DNA from: Chloroflexota bacterium
GTDB taxonomy: Bacteria > Chloroflexota > Dehalococcoidia > SHYB01
Direction: 5' to 3'
DNA length: 9,291 bases
Assembly: GCA_016200725.1 (NCBI GenBank)
Contig: JACQEE010000200.1
Location: 1 to 9,291, forward strand
Position 1 is the stretch's first letter, and each line of letters begins with the position of its first letter. This document shows positions 1-9,291 of this stretch, piece after piece. The translations under genes were made by a program, and so were the position numbers. Below the pieces are notes generated by a model, which saw only the letters and a list, made by a program, of their open reading frames with translations, was not told the origin of the DNA and made no database searches.

Positions 1-2
1 TT

Positions 3-28
3 CCCTTCTGCTGCGCTCAGGGCAGGCT
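3..28. repeat. Dispersed imperfect-palindrome repeat, copy 1
   Basis: The stretch has the form CCCTTC ... CGCTCAGGGCAGGCT, the same arms that recur at 387-410, 451-500, 1795-1815, 1821-1870 and 7646-7695. The last 15 bases (14-28) are identical to 7681-7695 in the rpoB-rpoC spacer. It lies about 40 bases past the stop of the small DUF1059 gene, so it could act as a 3' hairpin for that transcript, but there is no clear U-tract. The left edge of the window may cut the element. Confidence 0.6.
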
Positions 29-65
29 AGCGGCTCACCACGAACGGGCAGGGGCCAACCTGGGG

Positions 66-272
66 CTACTTGGCGTCCTTGATCAGCGGCTTCAACTTAC
101 CGGCCATCTCGGGCGAGGGCTTCATGTTGTGGACTTTCTGCGCGTGTTCGCCAGCCTTGGCGAGCACTTCGTTGTCGTCCTTGCCGGTGATGACGTGCTG
201 GCAGTCGATGCCGGCGTCTTTGCAGGCGAGGCTGCGCATTTTCTTTTTGCCGAAGAGTCCGAAGATGGGCAT
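66..272 (-). CDS. DUF1059 family small protein (68 aa)
   Basis: This is a 68-residue protein of the DUF1059 (PF06348) type. From Met12 on it follows the family pattern: an early Cys17, an aspartate/glycine-rich turn, Cys24, a strand ending in TGKDDNEV, then a helix with His43 and His48 (HAQKVH), and a short C-terminal helix. The family is usually about 55-60 residues, so the first 11 residues (MPIFGLFGKKK) are an extension. I keep the first ATG because AGGAG (282-286, read on the minus strand) sits 9 bases upstream, whereas Met12 has no such site. No signal peptide or membrane segment is visible. The spaced Cys and His residues could bind a metal, which is inference. The family has no established function. 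The gene stands alone, is divergent from the CoA-transferase gene, and has its own likely promoter. Confidence 0.85.
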   Translation of the reverse strand: MPIFGLFGKKKMRSLACKDAGIDCQHVITGKDDNEVLAKAGEHAQKVHNMKPSPEMAGKLKPLIKDAK

Positions 273-281
273 GTCGTTAGT

Positions 282-286
282 CTCCT
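282..286 (-). promoter_or_regulatory. Ribosome binding site of the DUF1059 gene
   Basis: AGGAG on the minus strand, 9 bases before the ATG at 272. It selects the upstream ATG over the internal Met12 codon that would match the typical family start. Confidence 0.7.
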
Positions 287-303
287 ACTGTTTTGCTAGG
301 TGC

Positions 304-309
304 ATTGTA
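304..309 (-). promoter_or_regulatory. Likely -10 box for the DUF1059 gene
   Basis: TACAAT on the minus strand, one mismatch from the TATAAT consensus, 32 bases upstream of the ATG. Transcription would start near 297, giving a leader of about 25 bases that contains the AGGAG site. No good -35 hexamer is found 16-18 bases upstream; the best-placed sequence there belongs to a palindrome at 326-337. Confidence 0.45.
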
Positions 310-325
310 CCGAGGGCGCGCAAGG

Positions 326-337
326 AAAGCGCGCTTT
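326..337. promoter_or_regulatory. 12-bp perfect palindrome, candidate operator
   Basis: AAAGCGCGCTTT is fully self-complementary and overlaps the position expected for the -35 box of the DUF1059 promoter. It is nested in a larger pattern, GCGCGC at 316-321 and again at 329-334. The position would suit a dimeric repressor, or an activator replacing the poor -35 box. Only the symmetry and location support this; a chance palindrome in GC-rich DNA is possible. Confidence 0.25.
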
Positions 338-386
338 GCACAGGTAGGAGGGGAAGACCTCACCGCCCCGCCCCAATTCGGAGAGA

Positions 387-410
387 CCCTTCGATAGGCT
401 CAGGGTGACA
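387..410. repeat. Dispersed imperfect-palindrome repeat, copy 2
   Basis: The arms CCCTTCG (387-393) and CTCAGGG (399-405) enclose a five-base loop and are followed by TGACA. The outer CCCT/AGGG and inner G/C pair, while a TC/TC internal mismatch separates them. The same mismatch recurs in the other copies, so the element is a family and not a random hairpin. Confidence 0.65.
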
Positions 411-450
411 GTTGGTTGGGGTTCGGTGGTTGGTGGTGGGTTCGAGCGGG

Positions 451-500
451 GGAAGAGCGGGGACGCAGGCCCTTCGACGGGGACGCCTCAGGGAATCAGA
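451..500. repeat. 50-bp direct repeat, upstream copy (repeat family copy 3)
   Basis: This 50-base stretch matches 1821-1870 at 45 of 50 positions, without gaps, at an offset of exactly 1370 bases. It contains the repeat-family hairpin arms at 470-493. The two copies bracket the CoA-transferase gene. They could be remnants of the insertion or duplication of a cassette, or two independent insertions of one repeat subfamily. Confidence 0.75.
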
Positions 501-532
501 CAAGTGCGGGTCAGGATAACAGATAAACAGTG

Positions 533-541
533 TGGTACGAT
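533..541 (+). promoter_or_regulatory. Weak extended -10 promoter candidate for the CoA-transferase gene
   Basis: TGGTACGAT fits the extended -10 pattern TGnTAnnAT. It lies 45 bases before the TTG start at 587, so a transcript beginning near 548 would carry the GGAGGT site. There is no recognisable -35 box about 17 bases upstream, so support is slight. Confidence 0.3.
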
Positions 542-574
542 GCAGCCTCGAGTGAGCGACAGGCAGTTTTCTCT

Positions 575-580
575 GGAGGT
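575..580 (+). promoter_or_regulatory. Ribosome binding site fixing a TTG start
   Basis: GGAGGT, a near-perfect anti-Shine-Dalgarno match, is 6 bases from the TTG at 587. The longer reading from GTG at 530 has no such site and would place this sequence inside the coding region. Confidence 0.8.
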
Positions 581-586
581 AGCGCC

Positions 587-1819
587 TTGGCTGGACCGTT
601 GAGCGGCGTGCGGGTGATCGAAATGTCGACGTGGGCGGCGTTGCCGGGCGGCGGCGCGATCCTGGCGGACTGGGGCGCCGAGGTGATCAAGGTCGAGGAG
701 CCGGAAGGCGGTGGTGACCCTGCTCGCGAATTCAACAAGGTGCCGAAGGCGGATGGGACGTCGCCGATCGCGCCGACGTGGGAGCAGGACAATCGCAACA
801 AGAAGGCGATCACGATCAACGTCAACAAGCGCGAGGGGCAGGAGGCGCTGCACCGGCTGATCAAGAAGGCAGACGTGTTCGTCACCAGCACGCGCCCCTC
901 GACGCTGAAGAAACTGCACATCTCGTACGACGAACTCTCGAAGATCAACCCGCGCCTGATATTTCTGCACCTCTCGGGCTACGGGCCGAAGGGCCCGGAC
1001 GCGGAGCGTCCCGGCTACGACGCGCTCTGCTTCTGGGCGCGCAACGGCATCGGGCTGGCGCTGGCGAAGCCGGACGGCTCGCCGACGAGCCAGCGCGCGG
1101 CGATGGGCGACCACACGACGTCGGTGACCATCGCGGGAGGCATCGCGGCGGCGCTCTACGCTCGCGAGAAGACGGGGAAGGGCCAGCACGTGCAGGCGTC
1201 GCTCTTCCACGCCGGGCTGTGGGTGATGTCGGCGGACAGCGTCGTGGCGTCGTACTCGGGTCGCGACGCGACGCCTATGAACCGCGGCGTGGTGGGCAAC
1301 CCCCTCGTGGGGACGTACCAGTGCAAGGACGGCTGGCTCCAGATGGTGAACCTGCAGAGCGACCGGTTCTGGCAGCCGTTCTGCGAGGCGCTCGGACGGC
1401 AGGACATGGCGAAGGACGAGCGGTACTCGACGTCGGCGAACCGCGCGCCGCACGCAGGGGCGCTGATGGCGGAGTTCCAGAAGGAGTTCCTCAAAAAGAA
1501 GGTCGAGGAGTGGATCCCCATTCTCGACAAGCACGGCATCCGCTGGGGCCGCGTGCAGACCGTACTCGGGGCAACGAAGGACCCGCAGGCGTGGGCGAAT
1601 GGCTACTTCAAGACTATCGAGCACCCGGAGGCGGGGACGCTCAACCTGGTGACGAGTCCCATCCAGTTCAGCGAGACGCCGACGGAGATCAAGTCCATCG
1701 CGCCGCTGTGGCCTCACCCCTCACCCGCCCCGACTCCGAGTCGGGGCACCCTCTCCCGCAAGGGGAGAGGGAAGATCGTCCCACCGCCCCAGATCCTTCG
1801 GCGAAGCGCCTCAGGATGA
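587..1819 (+). CDS. Family III CoA-transferase (CaiB/BaiF type), C-terminus replaced by repeat DNA
   Basis: Encodes 410 aa from TTG. Family III enzymes move CoA between a donor acyl-CoA and an acceptor acid through an aspartyl-CoA intermediate, in the cytoplasm, usually as interlocked dimers. The opening (AGPLSGVRVIEMSTW, then ILADWGAEVIKVE) is the family's N-terminal Rossmann-like start. Asp175 in MGDHTT lies where the catalytic Asp (169 in formyl-CoA transferase) is expected, followed by the conserved AAALYAREKTGKGQ segment. The substrate cannot be read from the sequence, so no symbol is given. The start is set by GGAGGT at 575-580 and by homology beginning exactly there. The family's last region normally continues past the APLWP motif (residues 372-376) with a helical tail of about 25-30 residues. 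Here the frame instead enters two hairpin repeats (from about 1715) and ends in a third, giving a proline/arginine-rich tail of about 34 residues. The enzyme may still work, but its end is abnormal. It is convergent with prfB, with 50 bases between the stops. Confidence 0.9.
   Translation: MAGPLSGVRVIEMSTWAALPGGGAILADWGAEVIKVEEPEGGGDPAREFNKVPKADGTSPIAPTWEQDNRNKKAITINVNKREGQEALHRLIKKADVFVTSTRPSTLKKLHISYDELSKINPRLIFLHLSGYGPKGPDAERPGYDALCFWARNGIGLALAKPDGSPTSQRAAMGDHTTSVTIAGGIAAALYAREKTGKGQHVQASLFHAGLWVMSADSVVASYSGRDATPMNRGVVGNPLVGTYQCKDGWLQMVNLQSDRFWQPFCEALGRQDMAKDERYSTSANRAPHAGALMAEFQKEFLKKKVEEWIPILDKHGIRWGRVQTVLGATKDPQAWANGYFKTIEHPEAGTLNLVTSPIQFSETPTEIKSIAPLWPHPSPAPTPSRGTLSRKGRGKIVPPPQILRRSASG
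1715..1771. repeat. Twin-hairpin repeat inside the CoA-transferase 3' end
   Basis: Two strong inverted repeats stand in a row. The first (1728-1746) has the perfect arms CCCCGACTC and GAGTCGGGG around one central base. The second (1749-1771) has the perfect 9-bp arms CCCTCTCCC and GGGAGAGGG around a GCAAG loop. Both are translated in the CoA-transferase frame, where they give a low-complexity Pro/Ser/Arg tail after the last family motif. The first shares CCCGCCCCGAC and GTCGGGGC with the palindrome behind rpoC (2995-3026), so it belongs to a second dispersed family. Confidence 0.75.
1795..1815. repeat. Dispersed imperfect-palindrome repeat, copy 4
   Basis: The arms CCTTCGGCG (1795-1803) and CGCCTCAGG (1807-1815) surround an AAG loop and show the family's TC/TC internal mismatch. 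It is followed by ATGAC, as copy 2 is followed by TGACA. The TGA stop of the CoA-transferase (1817-1819) lies in this element's flank. Confidence 0.65.
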
Positions 1820-1820
1820 C

Positions 1821-1870
1821 GCAAGAGCGGGGACGCAGGCCCTTCGGCGAGGACGCCTCAGGGAGTCAGT
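1821..1870. repeat. 50-bp direct repeat, downstream copy, between convergent stops
   Basis: Matches 451-500 at 45 of 50 positions. Its hairpin has the arms CCCTTCGGCG (1840-1849) and CGCCTCAGGG (1854-1863) around AGGA. Compared with the upstream copy it gains a G-C pair where the other has an A/C mismatch. It fills the 50-base gap between the CoA-transferase and prfB stops, so it may serve as a two-way transcription end, although no long T-run flanks it. Confidence 0.7.
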
Positions 1871-2983
1871 TAGGCGGGTTTGTCTTTCCCGAGCGACTCG
1901 CGGAGGTAGGCGGTGATGAAGGGGTCGAGGTCGCCGTCGAGGACGCCGTTGGGGTCGGTGGACTCGTGGTCTGTGCGGTGGTCCTTCACCTGCTTGTAGG
2001 GGTGGAGGACGTATGAGCGGATGCGGTTGCCCCACTCGGCGGAGACGTGCTCGCCCTTGATGCGGTCGTGCTCTTCGGCGCGGCGCTCTATCTCGTCCTG
2101 CATGAGTTTGGACATCAGGATTTTCATCGCGGCATCGCGGTTCTGACGCTGGGAGCGCTCGTTCTGGACGGCGACGGTGTGGCCGGTCGGGATGTGGACG
2201 ACGCGCACGGCGGTGGAGTTCTTCTGGACGTTCTGGCCGCCGTGACCACTCGCGCGGAAGAAGTCGAAGCGCAGGTCGTCGGGGTTGATGACGATATCGA
2301 TGTTCTCCTCCGCCTCGGGCATGACCTCGACGAGGGCGAAGGATGTGTGGCGCAGGTGGTTGGCGTCGTAGGGGGAGAGGCGGACGAGGCGGTGGACGCC
2401 CTTCTCGGAGCGGAGGTAGCCGTAGGCATGCTTGCCGCGCACCTCGATCTGGACGCTCTTGATGCCGGCCTGCTCGCCCTGCGAGAGGTCGAGGACGTCG
2501 GCCTCGAAGCCGCGGCGCTCGGCCCAGCGCAGGTACATGCGCATGAGCATCTGGGCCCAGTCCTGGGACTCGGTGCCGCCAGCGCCGGCGTGGACGGAGA
2601 GGATGGCGTTGCGAGAGTCGTACTTGCCGGTGAAGGCTAGTTCGATCTCGAGGCCATCGAGGCGCGCGGCAAGTTTGTTAGCCTCGGCGGCGAGTTGGTC
2701 CTGCATCGCGCGGTCGCCTTCAGCCACGGCGAGTTCATGGAGTTCAGCGGTCGATGCGGCGTCCTTCTCGAGGGTGCGCCACAACTTCGTGGTCTCGCGA
2801 AGGTCGGCGATGCGGCGCATCTCGCCGCGGGCGCGGTCGGAGTCGTTCCAGAAGTCGGGCTGGGCCGATCGCTGCTCGAGGCGCGCGAGTTCGGCCTCCT
2901 GGGCGGGGACGTCAAAGACGCGCCAGAAGGTGATCGATCCGCTGGCGCACGCTGCCTATCAGGTCTTTGAAGTCGCTTGGCAT
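1870..2983 (-). CDS. prfB: Peptide chain release factor 2 (+1 programmed frameshift)
   Basis: RF2 recognises UGA and UAA in the ribosomal A site and triggers peptide release. The product is 370 aa (E. coli: 365): 23 codons from ATG 2983 in the first frame, then TGA at codon 24 (2914-2912) inside CTTTGAC, and after a +1 shift 347 codons from GAC 2913 to TAA 1870. The joined junction reads ARLDVPAQEAEL, then AQPDFWND, typical of RF2. In joined numbering the codon-recognition tripeptide is SPY at 203-205 (usual SPF), and the catalytic GGQ is at 248-250 in SGHGGQNVQ; the C-terminal domain ends normally. A reading from the in-frame ATG at 2820 alone would lose the first 54 residues. No Shine-Dalgarno sequence is visible before ATG 2983, and the rpoC hairpin ends 11 bases upstream. 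The TGA makes synthesis self-limiting: high RF2 terminates, low RF2 allows the shift (well established for the family). It lies behind rpoC and is convergent with the CoA-transferase gene. Confidence 0.96.
2911..2917 (-). promoter_or_regulatory. prfB: RF2 autoregulatory +1 frameshift site
   Basis: CTTTGAC on the minus strand is the conserved RF2 slippery site: CTT pairs with tRNA-Leu, TGA stalls the ribosome, and slipping by one base continues at GAC (Asp). Zero-frame Leu23 and shifted Asp24 join two segments that together match the RF2 N-terminus. In E. coli an AGGGGG stimulator sits three bases before CTT. Here the nine bases before CTT are CTGGCGCGT, so that stimulator is absent or very weak. 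Confidence 0.93.
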
Positions 2984-2987
2984 GGTG

Positions 2988-3026
2988 AAAAGCAGTGGCC
3001 CGCCCCGACCGGTCGGGGCGGGCCAC
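2988..3026 (-). terminator. Perfect 32-nt palindrome behind rpoC, likely terminator
   Basis: Positions 2995-3010 (GTGGCCCGCCCCGACC) and 3011-3026 are exact reverse complements, a 16-bp self-complementary unit with no spacer. It begins 9 bases after the rpoC stop on the minus strand. Downstream comes TGCTTTTC, a short T-run three bases off the stem, so intrinsic termination is plausible but not ideal. It ends 11 bases before the prfB ATG, so it can also control how much rpoC transcript reaches prfB, or hinder ribosome loading there. Confidence 0.7.
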
Positions 3027-3035
3027 GTTGCAACC

Positions 3036-7628
<4,593 letters not shown>

Positions 7629-7645
7629 GGAGTTCCCCTTCTTGG

Positions 7646-7695
7646 CCCTTCGACCCTTCAGCCACGCTCAGGACAGGCGTCGCTCAGGGCAGGCT
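7646..7695. repeat. Nested copy of the dispersed repeat in the rpoB-rpoC spacer (copy 5/6)
   Basis: An outer pair CCCTTCG (7646-7652) and CGCTCAGGG (7681-7689) encloses a second pair CCCTTCA (7654-7660) and CGCTCAGGA (7665-7673). The two units are nested, as if one inserted into the other or an internal duplication occurred. It fills most of the 68-base gap between the rpoB stop and the rpoC ribosome binding site; 7681-7695 equals 14-28. Transcribed, it could fold between the two coding regions and act as an mRNA processing or stability element. Confidence 0.65.
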
Positions 7696-7696
7696 G

Positions 7697-9291
<1,595 letters not shown>

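Larger units (their letters stand above)
273..586. other. Divergent intergenic region (314 bp)
   Basis: This is the spacer between two divergently read genes. It holds, from left to right: the ribosome binding site and a TACAAT -10 box for the small minus-strand gene, a 12-bp palindrome where its -35 box would lie, a repeat copy at 387-410, a G-rich tract at 414-440, a second repeat at 451-500 that is duplicated behind the CoA-transferase gene, a weak extended -10 candidate at 533-541, and the strong ribosome binding site of the CoA-transferase. The short open frames crossing it have no recognisable protein content. Confidence 0.7.

Noticed and set aside
530..586. Upstream GTG start at 530 for the CoA-transferase
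   Set aside because: It adds 19 residues outside the family, lacks a ribosome binding site, and would bury the strong GGAGGT site serving TTG 587.
70..602. Two small plus-strand open frames crossing the left intergenic region
   Set aside because: They run through the DUF1059 gene on the other strand and through repeats; no family resemblance and no ribosome binding site.
488..1717. 409-codon minus-strand open frame opposite the CoA-transferase
   Set aside because: Arg/Leu/Val-rich shadow of a real gene in GC-rich DNA; no recognisable motif.
1870..2820. RF2 beginning at the ATG at 2820
   Set aside because: It would remove 54 residues of a normal RF2 N-terminus that is restored by the CTTTGAC frameshift from ATG 2983.

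Overview
The window is GC-rich bacterial chromosome made mostly of core information-processing genes. On the minus strand, in transcription order, it carries the C-terminal part of rpoB (RNA polymerase beta, cut by the right edge), complete rpoC (beta prime, 1530 aa) and complete prfB (peptide chain release factor 2). Converging on prfB from the left is a plus-strand family III (CaiB/BaiF-type) CoA-transferase gene. At the far left is a small minus-strand DUF1059 gene. The protein style suggests Chloroflexota (SAR202 or Dehalococcoidia-like): the actinobacterial/Chloroflexota-like coiled-coil insert in beta prime, a single family III CoA-transferase of the kind abundant in that phylum, and high GC. 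This assignment is inference from recall of families, not from a search.

Layout: 1-65 repeat debris; 66-272 DUF1059 protein (-); 273-586 a 314-bp divergent intergenic region with a likely promoter for the small gene, two palindromic repeats and a G-rich tract; 587-1819 CoA-transferase (+), starting at TTG behind a strong ribosome binding site, with its last ~34 codons made of repeat DNA; 1820-1869 a repeat between the two convergent stops; 1870-2983 prfB (-), expressed through a +1 programmed frameshift at CTTTGA; 2984-3035 a 32-nt perfect palindrome that looks like the rpoC terminator; 3036-7628 rpoC (-); 7629-7696 a nested repeat in the rpoB-rpoC spacer; 7697-9291 rpoB (-), partial, with an in-frame TAG at 9257-9259.

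How the parts relate: rpoB and rpoC are presumably cotranscribed and build the catalytic core of RNA polymerase; prfB follows directly behind a strong hairpin and controls its own synthesis through the UGA at codon 24. The CoA-transferase and DUF1059 genes are accessory neighbours with no visible functional link to transcription or translation.

The window does not show an obviously new multi-gene system. The points most worth a second look are the in-frame stop in rpoB, the RF2 SPY (instead of SPF) codon-recognition tripeptide combined with a frameshift site that lacks the usual upstream Shine-Dalgarno-like stimulator, and a dispersed CCCTTCG...CTCAGGG repeat family. That family occupies most gene borders here, flanks the CoA-transferase with a 45/50 direct repeat, and lies in the DNA that replaces the end of its coding region.
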